A model generated the notes under the pieces. It searched no databases, had not been told where the DNA came from, and saw nothing but the letters and a program-made list of their open reading frames with translations. This document shows, piece by piece, positions 37,201 through 47,300 of a stretch of DNA of 64,000 nt (position 1 is the first letter of the stretch; each line of letters begins with the position of its first letter). The stretch lies in assembly GCA_964035545.1 (NCBI GenBank), contig OZ037769.1, forward strand, positions 12,266,633 through 12,330,632, written 5' to 3'. The stretch comes from Bugula neritina (taxonomy: Eukaryota > Bryozoa > Gymnolaemata > Cheilostomatida > Bugulidae). Made by a program: the position numbers and the translations under genes.

Positions 37201-40200
37201 AGCGCTGCGTATGTGTAGTTACTAGCACTTTGTATATATCGTTAATGGCACATGTATAGCAATCTGTATATCCAGTTACTAGCACATGTGTATGTATAGT
37301 TATTAGCACTGTGTAGTGTGTATATATATATTTATTAGCATGTGTATAGCACTTTATATATAATTATTAGTACATGTATAGCACTGTGTGTATATAGTTA
37401 TTAGTACATGTATAGCACTGTGTGTATATAGTTATTAGTACATGTATAGCACTGTGTGTATATAGTTATTAGTACATGTATAGCACTGTGTGTATATAGT
37501 TATTAGTACATGTATAGCACTGTGTGTATATAGTTATTAGTACATGTATAGCACTCTATATATATAGTTATTAGTACATGTATAGCACTGTGTGTATATA
37601 GTTATTAGTACATGTATAGCACTGTGTGTATATAGTTATTGGTACATGTATAGCACTGTGTGTATATAGTTATTAGTACATGTATAGCACTGTGTGTATA
37701 TAGTTATTAGTACATGTATAGCACTCTGTGTATATAGTTATTAGTACATGTATAGCACTGTGTGTATATAGTTATTAGTACATGTATAGCACTCTGTGTA
37801 TATAGTTATTAGTACATGTATAGCACTGTGTGTATATAGTTATTAGTACATGTATAGCACTCTGTGTATATAGTTATTAGTACATGTATAGCACTGTGTG
37901 TATATAGTTATTAGTACATGTATAGCACTGTGTGTATATAGTTATTAGTACATGTATAGCACTCTATATATATAGTTATTAGTACATGTATAGCACTGTG
38001 TGTATATAGTTATTAGTACATGTATAGCACTGTGTGTATATAGTTATTAGTACATGTATAGCACTGTGTGTATATAGTTATTAGTACATGTATAGCACTG
38101 TGTGTATATAGTTATTAGTACATGTATAGCACTGTGTGTATATAGTTATTAGTACATGTATAGCACTGTGTGTATATAGTTATTAGTACATGTATAGCAC
38201 TCTGTGTATATAGTTATTAGTACATGTATAGCACTGTGTGTATATAGTTATTAGTACATGTATAGCACTCTGTGTATATAGTTATTAGTACATGTATAGC
38301 ACTGTGTGTATATAGTTATTAGTACATGTATAGCACTGTGTGTATATAGTACATACCTAGTTATACAGTACATACCTAGCTATACAGTACATATCTAGGT
38401 ATACAGTACATACGTATCTATACAGTACATACCTAGCTATACAGTACATACCTAGCTATACAGTACATATCTAGCTATACAGTATATATCTAGTTATACA
38501 GTATATATCTAGTTATACAGTACATACCTAGTTATACAGTATATATCTAGCTATACAGTACATATCTAGCTATACAGTACATATCTAGTTATACAGTATA
38601 TACCTAGTTATACAGTACATATCTAGCTATACAGTACATATCTAGCTATACAGTATATATCTAGCTATACACCTGTATATTGTATACAACAGAATCAACC
38701 TGGTGGTACTAAAGACTTGGTGCACCATGCTGCAACTGTCACCTGCTGGCAGTAAGGAGACACTAACAGAAAGACTGCTGGAATTTCTATTAAAGCCAGT
38801 GTCTATTTCCAAGGAGACGAAGCAAGATGCAGGTGCTCTTTGTGTTACGTTCTGTGTTTATTGTCTTTAATGAGTGAGTGAAGCATGTTATAGTAGGGGT
38901 TGGTAGCTGGTGTTTAGGTAATCTGTAGGTACTAATTGTACTGTAGGTATTTACTGTACTATAGGCAATGGCTGTACTATAGGTAATGACTGTACTGTTG
39001 GTATTTACTGTACTGTAGGTAATGGCTGTACTATAGGTAATGACTGTACTGTAGCTACTGATTGTACTGTAGGTGCTGACTGTACTATAGCTACTGACTG
39101 TACTCTAGGTATTTACTGTACTATAGGTAATGGCTGTACTATAGCTACTGACTGTACTGTAGGTATTTGTTGTACTGTAGGTATTTACTGTACTGTAGCT
39201 ACTGTAGGTGCTGGTATTACTAATCTAGGTACTGACTATGTATCACTGTTATTAAGATGTTTTGGGTTTCATGTTTCATACAGGGAAGCGTAAACGAGCT
39301 TCTAAGGCTACAAAGAATCTACAGGGTGAAGATGAGGATAATGCTGATAGGTCAGTAGATGAGGTTCCTGACCAATCAGATGATAGTTTAGAAGAGGTAA
39401 GTATAGATTTGGTTTACCATCTTGTTCTGCAAAGTCACTGCACGCATTTCTTTGTTTGACTTCAAGTCTTGATTTGGTTTTCACGTATTCTGGTTTCGCT
39501 CTGGTATCTGAGAGTCTGAGTGTCTGATAAGGCATAAAAACCTAAAATAAAAATTATAAAATTATATACAATTCGCGGCCAAGTCAAGAATACAAATAAT
39601 AGCTATGATAACAATTCTTTTAACTATTAGACTTGCTATAAAGTAGATGGTGGAGATATGGGCCGAATGCTAATAAAATGTCTTTCTAAATAATTCTCAT
39701 TAATCTAAGTTGTGACAAATAGTTTATTGTGTCAGTTAGTATCTGCAGCCACTCAATAAACAAATAACCACAACATTTTCAAAAGTAATCATGAACAAGC
39801 TTTTTTTTACAATATTTATTTCCAACAAATAAAATTGTTATGTACAGGAGCCTAACTCAAAAGATTTTCTTGATCAGGTTAAAAGATATACTCATAATGC
39901 AAAATGCTAGTGATAGCATAATATATCTAATGTCTGAAAACTTTATAGAAGATTCAAACTGTTTAAATTCTCAACAGCTATAAATTAAACTTTCAGTATT
40001 TGTGCCATATCTTTGTACAGTCTGATTTAGTCACGTGCTGGTTGGGTTTAGACACAGTGCTAAGTTAGTCTTTAATAGACAGTGATACTAGCTAATATAA
40101 TTAGCTAAATCTTCTCCTCAGCAGTATCAATATTCGAAGGAAAGACTGGATCAATTTTACTATTATTTTATAGTAATCCAATCCAACCTCTTTTACCCAC

Positions 40201-41218
40201 ATAGATTTAAAGTATCGTTGCATACATAATCATTTCTAAGCAGCACTGAAGTGAATTACAGTTTTTAGCCGTATTGTATTTGTACATAAAAAGTGTTTTC
40301 AACTATTAGAGTTATTAGATATTCTTCTGCTCTTATAGCCTGCTGCTAAGAAACAAAAGAGAGGGAGGAAGCCTGCTGTCAACCCCTCCACCACCCCTTC
40401 CTCCGGAAAATCAAAGAACTCTGCTGACAGTGCTAAGAAGCCCGGGAGGAGAGGGCGTAAGAGTCAGCATAAGTCTAAGGAACTTATCCAGGATGAAGAT
40501 ATAGCTGGTCCCCCTACTGTGAGTATCAGGGGTGTAATGAAATACCCCCTACTGTGAGTATCAGGGGTGTAGTTGAATACCCCCTAATGTGAGTATCAGG
40601 GGTGTAGTGAAATACCCCCTACTGTGGGTATCAGGGGTGTAGTGAAATACCCCCTACTGTGAGTATCAGGGGTGTAGTGAAATACCCCCTACTGTGAGTA
40701 TCAGGGGTAAAGTGAAATACCCCCTACTGTGAGTATCAGGGGTGTAGTGAAATACCCCCTGCTGTGAGTATCAGGGGTGTAGTGAAATACCCCCTAATGT
40801 GAGTATCAGGGGTGTAGTGAAATACCCCCTACTGTGAGTATCAGGGGTGTAGTTGAATACCCCCTAATGTGAGTATAGCAAGTCACCTTCTCCATAATAT
40901 GTAGCAGGGATGTTATGAGTAATGTGGTATATTATTTCAGTCCAATGCATTTGATATATAGTCTCTCAATGTACTGCAAGGGTATGCAGTCGCTTTATTC
41001 TATGCATTATTTATTCTGGATTCCTTTTTATATTACTTCCTTTTAAGGACGCTGTCCTCACTAAGAAGATCAAGGAACTCCTGAAGACCGCTGACTTAGA
41101 GAAGGTCACGATGAAGATAGTGCGGCAGCAACTCATTGATATGTACCCTGAATATGACCTCTCCGATAAGAGAGACTTCATCAAGACTACCGTTAAAGAG
41201 GTAATTGTGAATTTCTAG
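28239..41218 (+). CDS. DEK: DEK chromatin protein, 11 exons
   Basis: Exons: 28239-28257, 28477-28547, 28759-29887, 35079-35180, 35418-35582, 36155-36231, 36837-36934, 38693-38832, 39284-39396, 40339-40518, 41048-41218. All phases agree; ~753 aa. Exon 3 (376 codons) has no counterpart in vertebrate DEK (~375 aa): 12 copies of an S-S-V-D-S-K-N-E unit (residues ~36-131), a long Ser/Thr/Pro-rich stretch, then an AT-hook (K-K-R-G-R-G-R-P-P-K, ~383-393). Exons 5-8 encode the DEK pseudo-SAP/SAP DNA-binding region (L-K-I-F-H-R-L-L-Y-G; K-K-N-I-R-N-F-C-G-W). Exon 10 is basic with two more AT-hook-like segments. Exon 11 is the DEK-C domain (T-K-K-I-K-E-L-L-K; D-F-I-K-T-T-V-K-E). DEK proteins bind and supercoil chromatin DNA and act as histone H3 chaperones. 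The 3' end is ambiguous: read-through gives stop at 41216-41218; splicing at 41200 to 41428 gives stop at 41440-41442. Confidence 0.93.
28777..29060 (+). repeat. Coding 24-bp minisatellite in DEK exon 3
   Basis: Twelve tandem 24-bp units encoding S-S-V-D-(S/N)-K-N-E. Because 24 is a multiple of three the frame is kept, and all six frames lack stops here; the plus frame joined to the DEK exons is the real one. Variation is mostly single-base (agc/aat, gag/aag). Confidence 0.95.
30098..30102. repeat. Target-site duplication, left (GGCCA)
   Basis: Five bases directly before the left LTR, repeated at 34827-34831 directly after the right LTR. This fixes the ends of the Ty3-type insertion. Confidence 0.95.
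30103..30292 (-). repeat. 3' LTR of the Ty3-type element
   Basis: 190 bp, TG...CA ends, differing from the other LTR (34637-34826) at one base (30266: g versus a, reading cttttggctt against cttttagctt). A purine-rich tract (tagtagggaga on the minus strand) sits immediately before it in element orientation, as a polypurine tract should. Confidence 0.95.
30325..34509 (-). CDS. Gag-Pol polyprotein of the Ty3-type element
   Basis: A 1,394-codon frame without stop or frameshift. Order: Gln-rich coiled-coil segment (residues ~10-60) and retrotransposon gag domain; two CCHC zinc knuckles (~281-294 and ~301-314); aspartic protease with D-T-G-A (~356); reverse transcriptase with Y-L-D-D (~654); RNase H with C-D-A-S and T-D-H-R-P; integrase with an HHCC zinc domain (~1038) and DDE core (H-V-D ~1103, T-D-N-G ~1153, A-A-E-R ~1190). 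The RT-RNaseH-integrase order defines Ty3 rather than Ty1 elements. All catalytic residues looked for are present, so the protein may still be functional. Gag and Pol are fused without the frameshift many relatives use. Shorter open frames on the opposite strand are shadows. Confidence 0.96.
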   Translation of the reverse strand: MSTPTDQLIALLTQQLAQQKEQMDLQKQQMEQQEARMEQQEARMKQQQTENRELIQLLTQSAEKKTPASTPNFAAFDPSTELWTQYSARFTTFIGANSIAEDKIPQVFLTNQSTAIYKQLSDWAEQQTPKKEINKLTMDEVNNYMMTQYNPRTFIIRERYRFWHDMKRKPGETIPELAARIRHDATTCDFSLITDPQDEALRTRFICSVGNEAILKAIFKLKDEDLTFNRATEIAVETEEAAKVAKETVHGEVNALHKVSKKKTTPSSTPTTQPTQINKPCYRCGKTNHQPAECRYKSSTCNYCKLTGHLEIVCRKKKMNDSKPLKVIRTLKTMNTVPQLQVDVTLQRQPFQLEVDTGAGDNFLSLENWKRLGSPNLQSQQIHYELATHHPIDIMGTCELFTKFRDQQEKKLQFVISRIPNLNLLGRDGIQQLGVSVDSLMQPTDGEDISKDVHNVNLNLKESFKKLTMEFSSLFKPELGCLKDFELEVKFKKDAKPVFCKPRPVPYAIQEDLTQAYDVGIAKGVWEPVQFNSYGTPVVPIRKAQLPGQPKPKLRVCGDYSVSVNSQLEDHRQPIPLPEDLMRKLGGGHGFSKIDLADAYNQIPLAPESQRRLALSTHRGVLLQKRLPFGISSAPGYFQEIMEQLTCDLPGVAVYLDDTLVSGATATYHITNLRRLLQRLQDQGLRCKLEKCVFTEQSVEYLGHKLSDKGIEKGSGVEALKKMPAPTDVRSLKSFLGSVQFYHKFLPDLSTVTSPLQKLLQKGEQWQWGTTQQTSFLQLKKMLSSDLVLAHYDPSLQIGISCDASEVGIGVVLFHRYQDGTERPIAHASKTLTKTQQRYSQVQKEALSITFGITKFHQFLYGRSFVLVTDHRPLLAIFGPNKATPAMAANRLARWALTLSQYKYTIEHRKTSDHGNADVLSRLPMESDDGFDKEEEGVDIDTVCTIKTIGKQLKPTDPGVLKKETAKDPVLSTVMRYTMEEWMDGEESKESSETIADGYTIKDFKKIATSLTVESGCLLYGARIVIPLSLQKQVLEILHMGHFGRQRMKQLARTAVYWPRLDNDITELSQQCSTCREHHNQEKKSPVHLWMMPEKPWSRLHVDHAINFMGTNWLVLVDAFTKYPCIHPTSSISTKMTTNLLETDFTHFGYPHTIVTDNGPSFTSEEFQQWCKDRGIVNLRGAPYHPATNGAAERLVESFKQSLRKSTLPPREALQEFLMQYRRTPLPYGFSPSELLNGRQIRTKIDVLLPSPAHLSQRHQMQQNKTTNKLHCYTVETPCYALYYGPRRDRQPKWIKAVVIKVLGSRSVNVKVIPKGPVWKRHIDQLCPRHSSTEDTEPPDDLMVTTENTAQQEKTPEPDPVPSQPRRNPRQPDGDEYTRDHPRRSTRTRWQTRR
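34619..34631 (-). promoter_or_regulatory. Primer-binding site (tRNA-Ser)
   Basis: The plus strand reads atcctcgtcgcca, identical to the 3' end (with CCA) of metazoan tRNA-Ser(GCU); on the element strand it is therefore complementary to that tRNA. It lies five bases inside the 5' LTR (34637-34826), the expected place for minus-strand priming. Confidence 0.85.
34637..34826 (-). repeat. 5' LTR of the Ty3-type element
   Basis: 190 bp, differing by one base from 30103-30292; should hold the element promoter. Followed by the right GGCCA target duplicate at 34827-34831. Confidence 0.95.
35186..35400. repeat. ~23-bp minisatellite, DEK intron 4
   Basis: About nine copies of ctactcactatatagttgac with variants, filling the short intron between exons ending at 35180 and starting at 35418. 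Confidence 0.9.
36094..36130. repeat. Short ctg/cta triplet repeat, DEK intron 5
   Basis: A run of ctg with two cta interruptions about 25 bp before the acceptor of exon 36155. Non-coding. Confidence 0.8.
36935..38345. repeat. 34-bp minisatellite, DEK intron 7
   Basis: Around 40 units of gttattagtacatgtatagc followed by actgtgtgtatata. The first intron bases after the exon end at 36934 are gttagtacatgtatagc, so the unit looks derived from the start of the intron. The left third uses atat-rich variants; the rest is highly homogeneous, implying recent expansion. Confidence 0.95.
38346..38672. repeat. ~20-bp minisatellite, DEK intron 7
   Basis: About 16 copies of acatacctagctatacagt with variants, directly abutting the 34-bp array and ending about 20 bp before the acceptor of exon 38693. 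Confidence 0.92.
38925..39235. repeat. ~20-bp minisatellite, DEK intron 8
   Basis: Imperfect units around tactgtactgtaggtaatg; about 15 copies, diverged. It occupies most of the intron before exon 39284. Confidence 0.88.
40510..40875. repeat. 35-bp minisatellite containing exon end plus donor, DEK intron 10
   Basis: Exon 40339-40518 ends ccccctact and the donor is gtgagtatc. The unit (ccccctactgtgagtatcag followed by gggtgtagtgaaata) recurs about 10 more times in the intron, so both the last nine exon bases and the 5' splice site are reiterated nearly perfectly. Confidence 0.95.
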
Positions 41219-41220
41219 TG

Positions 41221-41350
41221 CATTTAGTTCTGTAAGACCTCCCACACAAAGGAGTATCTGTACCTCCCACACAAGAGAGTAGCTGTACCTCCCACACAAA
41301 GGAGTAGCTGTACCTCCCACGCAAGAGAGTAGTTGTACCTTCCAGACAAG
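41221..41350. repeat. ~26-bp minisatellite after DEK exon 11
   Basis: Five copies of acctcccacacaaaggagta with variants. It lies in the last intron or the 3' UTR, depending on which DEK end is used. Confidence 0.85.
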
Positions 41351-41442
41351 AGAGTTACTGAAGATGCTTGTGATTTAATTTGTTATATTACTGATCTATC
41401 ATTACCCTCATAACTGTTATATTTTAGATACTCGGTGCATAA

Positions 41443-44349
41443 AGGTATCTGTAAACCATAAAAGTTTCTCTACGAGTTTCACCTATGTTGAACTTCCAGC
41501 ATAAGATATAAACGTATACAGGTGAAGGAGAAACAACATACCTGTCTATTGAACTCAATTTACTCCAGCATTGTATAGCAGTTTGAGAATACAGATTCAA
41601 CTGCAGAAGTATTTCTTGTCTCTGATGGCCATCTTGTAACCTGCTGCCATAATCTGCTGTCAGCGAATACTGCATGATTTCGGTTGTAACTTTTTCTGCA
41701 TCCTTTAGTTTGTAACACCTCAGTATCCATGTACATATTAGTATCATAGACTTACCTTTTATGTAAATATCTATACATTTACACTTTTCTCTCCCTGGGC
41801 TGTGGTTTCTTAGTTGTCTTCTCTTAATTTTCGTACATTCTTTAAATTGTATACAGTGTGATACCTGGTGGGTTTTTGCTAGTCCTATTAATAGTAACGA
41901 CTACTATTTTATGTATATGCATTTGTGGTCAATAGTTTTCTTACATATAAAGTTTGTATCTCAATTTTGTTTTGGAATATTTTAATTCAATTGTCCAAAT
42001 TAGTCATTAATATTATATCTGGTCAAAATTATTTCTGTGAATATATTATAGTATTAATATAATTATACAAAATACAAGCACCAAAAAGCTTACAGATGTT
42101 TATAATCACTATCCCTATGAGAGCCCCTGATGGAAAAGTTTTTTATAGTGGGCTGAAGACTTATTCAGATACGGCACAGGAGAAATTATGACTGGATGCT
42201 CTTCCTAACATCACCAATGTCCTTTACTGGGGATCGAACCCATGACTTCGTGTTTACTAAGCCAGCACTCTAACCCTTACATCAAGGCTGTTCCCAAAAT
42301 ACAAGCACCAAGTGTTTTAGGTACTCTTGTATACAGCAATTCTGTAATCTCATCTCCCAATACTCTGATGCACTGCAAGTCAACATGTGGTACTCAAAGT
42401 TGTCTGCTCTGCATAGTCTAACTTCACTGTCAACACCAAGTGTTAAGAATTGTTATGTTATACACACATTCTGCAATTGCTTAAGATATGGTGGTATTTT
42501 GTTATACATCAATCATCACTAATATATTTTCCTATGGGTTTACCACACAATGTGAGATAGATGCAGAAGACAGCATTTAGTGTTCCAATAAAACTTAATT
42601 CGCTTTCTTCAAACTACTATGCTATACATGCTGTATTTATAAATTATATACAACATTAACAATAAACAACTTCATTATTAAAATATCTTCTGGTCTGTAG
42701 TTTGAGCAAGCTGTTTGAATGCATTACATACTTGCATGTTTAGCCCAATTGTGTGCTTTGCCTCCAGAAACTGTTCTGTGTTTTTCAACTCTGCAGAAAT
42801 TGATTGCTATTTGTGTGCTTAGATTGTCTTCACAATACTGTTTATTCCACCAGCCACAGCATAGAAACTTACTTGGAGAACATCATGATACAAGTTATAA
42901 CAAGTGTCAGGAAGTGGTCTGTGGCAGGGCATTAGTAAAACATGTTCGTCTAGGAAGTTATTCCTCTTGTATATGAATACAAATTCATTTTATAAACCTA
43001 GCTAGAAAACTACGAGCGATTTCAAATACAGTCACGCCTCTCGTCATAACACATAATACTATAGGCTTATATTCTTCAAAATACCTTTTACTAAAATTTT
43101 TTCCTGGGTTTTCTCCCTCATCAGCACAGAGCAGAGTATCATAGCCTATGTACAGCTTCGTAATGGACAAAACTAATATTTAAAACTGTGTGTTATAATT
43201 AAAAGATGTATGAGTTTAAGCGCCAGAAAACTCAAGTAACTGTAGGAGTTATGAACTTTGCATAATATTCGTGGCCATGGATAGAAGGTCAATTCCTACA
43301 CATAAGCTAATTTGCGTGGGCGTGTGTAAAACAGTGCATTCTTCCATCAGACTGCTGAGATGGAGTTGCTGTACCTTGCCTAACAATACAGTTCATGTTT
43401 ATCAACTAGTCATGGTAAAACAAGAGCAAACGACTCCGACAATACATAATTATCTTGAATGCTGGATGACTATTTTTTAAATAAAATCAACTATTAAAAC
43501 ATAGTAGGAAAATTGTGAAGATTATTGTTAATTAGTGGATAAGCACACAGATGTATACAAGTTTCATTGTTTTGTTTCAAAACTGTGTGAAAAAAGAACT
43601 TTTATCTACCTATAGAAAGTCTTCAATGTTTATTTTATAACTATGTTGTTTGATATGGTGCAACATACGAATATACTTTGATACATATAAATATGGTAAG
43701 AACAGTAATGAAATGCATTGTATAATAGTTCTACATATTTATATACATAATAAATAGGAAAAACTATACATTGTATTAATGAGTAAAATTATAACAGTAA
43801 AGTTAGAAAAATATTAATGTGTGCACATGCCCTTATGACAACAATATTATGTACACCATGCGCATTATATGCATACTAGCTAATGGCTATATAATATTGA
43901 CAGTATATAGTAAATCTAAGTTATAAGCATATCTATTAAATCCCGAACATACAGCCTTGCTCCTTGTATGACTCTGTAAACTAGAAACTCATTTAAACCG
44001 ATTTAAAAACAGAAATTCTAGCTAATAGTTTCAAAACCTACATGTAATCTAAACTAAATGTGAAAGAAACCAGATTAAAAAAATAAATTACTTTAATTAC
44101 AAATTGTTAAATACTCTAGTGTGAAATCTATAGCTGTGTAGGGTATAGACAACTTGGAATGTGGTTGAACTCATCAGCAAAAAATTGAACTAAAAACTGA
44201 ATGAAAATACTATTTCTTTTGCAATTTCTTATATAAGTTTTTGTTGTTATCCCTATATATTATTCATTCTGCTGTTAATACATCTAAAATAAGTGTTCAA
44301 ATGTCAAATGCGCTTTAATATATCAGTTTGAAAAAATTGCAAAATATAT
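41443..44349. other. Tail-to-tail intergenic region of DEK and the ETO-type gene
   Basis: AT-rich sequence with no supported exon. It contains the SINE at 42093-42295. Open frames at 42719-42976 and 43271-43480 show no recognisable domain and look like chance. Confidence 0.6.
42093..42295 (-). mobile_element. tRNA-Thr-derived SINE, copy 2 (most complete head)
   Basis: On the minus strand the tRNA-like head has gtaagggttagagtg (A box), the anticodon loop ttagtaa, as in tRNA-Thr(AGU), and the B box gggttcgatcccc. The family body (gatgttaggaagagcatcca) follows. It is diverged from copies 1 and 3. Confidence 0.8.
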
Positions 44350-47300
44350 TTAGTCTTTCTCTTTCTTCGTTTCAACCACTTTAGTGGGCAGCACTGCTTC
44401 ATCGTCAGATTTAGATTTCTCCGAGGATGAGCCACAGGAAGTATGATGTCTGTCCCAGTCTTTGTGCTGACAGAACTGTCCACAGTACCTTGCTTTGTTG
44501 CAACCACTACACGTCTCACTCGCTTTTCTTCCGCAATTCCAACAATTCTACAAAATAAAATAGCCCAGGATATTAAATAAAATAAAGTAGATTTTGGCCT
44601 ATAGGCTTTTGTATTTCCGTTTATTCCTTATATTACCGATTTACATATACCTGTAAAGAAAGTGTTTGTGCGGGAAAAACAAAATCAAGAAATATTTTAA
44701 ACTTTAAAATCAAAAGTAGATACTGCAAAAATGTTAGTTTACAAAATTGCAGTTTCGCTGAGGAATATTTTTTTAGAGTGGGCCATGTTCGAAATAGAAA
44801 ATAGGCAAATATTCAAAATGAAAGTTACGTTTTTGTAAAGCATTGCGTTTAAAAAGTTATATATGCTTCTATAGTTAGACTACGACCTATTATAGTTTCA
44901 CTAATTTACTACTAGTGATTTTCCAATTACTTCATAGAACTTACTTCTGGAGTATCCGCTTGTTTATTTACTAGTCGTGTGGCCTCATCTTTTGACGTCT
45001 TCTTAATATGGGCCAACACGTTCTCCATCCTGAGCCTCTCCTGACTCACTAACTCATTTGCTTTCAGTTCAGCTGCAGTTACTGCTTGGTGTATTTCTAA
45101 AATTGCTTGTCTTTTTATTTCATTCACCACTTCATCTTTGAAAAAAATATATTTAAATTATAGCTTGCTAAAAGTAAGCCATATAAATTGTGTATGAGAG
45201 AGAGAATTGTTATGTTTAAATATGTTTGGTATTTTAAAAAACACTTGCTCTTTATATGACTATTTGCTGCAGCAAAAATCAGCATTTAAAAAGCATGAAT
45301 CTTAAGCCAATGCAAGAAAACTGAAATTCATCTCACAGTCCAGCCAAAAGTTTGCAGGTATAGAGCTGTAATGCATTTCACAAAGTTAGTATTGGCCAAC
45401 CTGCTCTACGCTTGACTTCAGCTATTTTTTCTTCTGATTGGCGTATGGTATGTGACATCATTTCCTCTGTCCTCTTTTTAAAGTCTTGATCAATACCTTC
45501 AGCATGTCTTCTCATCCACATGGAGAACTCTTGAGTCTCCTTGACTCTACTCTCCTGTAGGGAGGCCATAGCGGACTTGGTCTGCTCCATCAGAGTACAC
45601 ATGTCTCCTAACATCTGCAGAAAAGTGCTTTACTTATTCAAATAAAAGAAGACTATAATGTAGTGTTGAGATTACTCAGTAGCCCCTGTGGTGTAATGAT
45701 TAGTGCACCAGTTTGCAAGTTAGGGTCTGTAGTTTGAATCCCAGTGGGGGGAGCAAATATTTTACATATAATATTATGCACACATACAGTGGATAAAATA
45801 TTGTTCATATACTGAGAGCAGGTTTGATTGCAATGCCAAACAACTTGCTCACACATTTCAAAATAGCCAAACTATAAAAATATGTGACAATACCACAGTT
45901 AGAAGATGCTGTAAAATAAAAGATATTTTGAATGTTAAAAGATATGTTGTAAAGTAACTGATAATGGAGCATTGTTTATGTTTAAATTTACTTTTTTATC
46001 CGCTTGCTCAGTTTTTTGTAAATATAAAAGTTTCTATAAAATCACTCTTACCAGTCTGACACGTTTCCATTTGTCATCTTCTTTTGTGTCAGAGATAGGA
46101 ATGGTTACTTTGGCTGAAGTCTCTTTGTGGCTAGAGCTGCTGCCTGGGCGAGCAGCATTTCCAAAAGTAAAGTCAACATTTTCCAAACGAGCTCGAAATA
46201 GTCTACTAATCTCTTCCAGTTTAATCTGCTGGGCAGAGGGCAGTAAATCTACAAAATAGTAAAATATGAGTAAAAATGAAAATAGTATGTTTAAATATTT
46301 TTTGGGTTTTTACACTGTTCATGTTCACAAATTTGAAACTCAAGAATTTCACACAAGCATAGCGTACCTTTCTCAGACAGGAGACGTTTTTCTGAACGAG
46401 CTACTAATAGCCCAGGTTCCTTATCAATTAGACTTGAGTGGGAAGGGCTCTTACTGCTGACCCTCTCAGTCGGGGATGTGTCTCTCAGCAACATTTTGGG
46501 AGGCGGTAATTCACTGCAAAAGCAAGAGTTGAAAATACTTAGTAAGACATACTAATTAGCCTGTCCTTATCGCAATGTCATTATATCTCATGACAATTGA
46601 TAACCCATGATTGTCTGTTTAACTGGAGAGAGGAATTAAACAGCATAATCTACCAGCATTGCCTCTTGTTGTTTTAATCATCCTAATAATAGCTCTGTAA
46701 CTATTACAGCAGAAACAACAGTTGGTACATTTAAACTTTTGGTAAATACAGAATTACATATATAATTGAAAGATGAATATATGAAGTATTTTTGGGAGCT
46801 TACGATGAAGAATTTGGTGACATCTTTCGTTTACTTGACTTTGTGTCATCTCTAAACTCGGGAGAAATACTGCTTGATGATGTCTTGCTTTCAGTGATGG
46901 TATTTGTGTCGAATATGACTCTTTCATTGTTGGCTAAGTATTGCTGTGGAGACTGTCTTGATATCTGAGCACATTGGAGAAGCTCCCTCTGCAGGGATGG
47001 CAGTGTCGCCTGCAAGAGTCAAGGGAGCCAATGAGAATTATTGAGAGTCAGTGAGAGCCAATGAGAATTATTGAGAGTCAGTGAGAGCCAATGAGAGTCA
47101 TTGAGAGTCATTGAGAGTTAGTGAGAGTCAATGAGAGTCAGGGAGAGTCAAGTAGAGCCAATGAGAGTCAGGGAGAGCCAATGAGAGTCATTGAGAGTCA
47201 GTGAGAGCCAATGAGAGTCATTGAGAGTTACTGAGAGCCAATGAGAGTCATTGAGAGCCAATGAGAGCATTTCAATAGAAATGTATATAATATAGACTTG

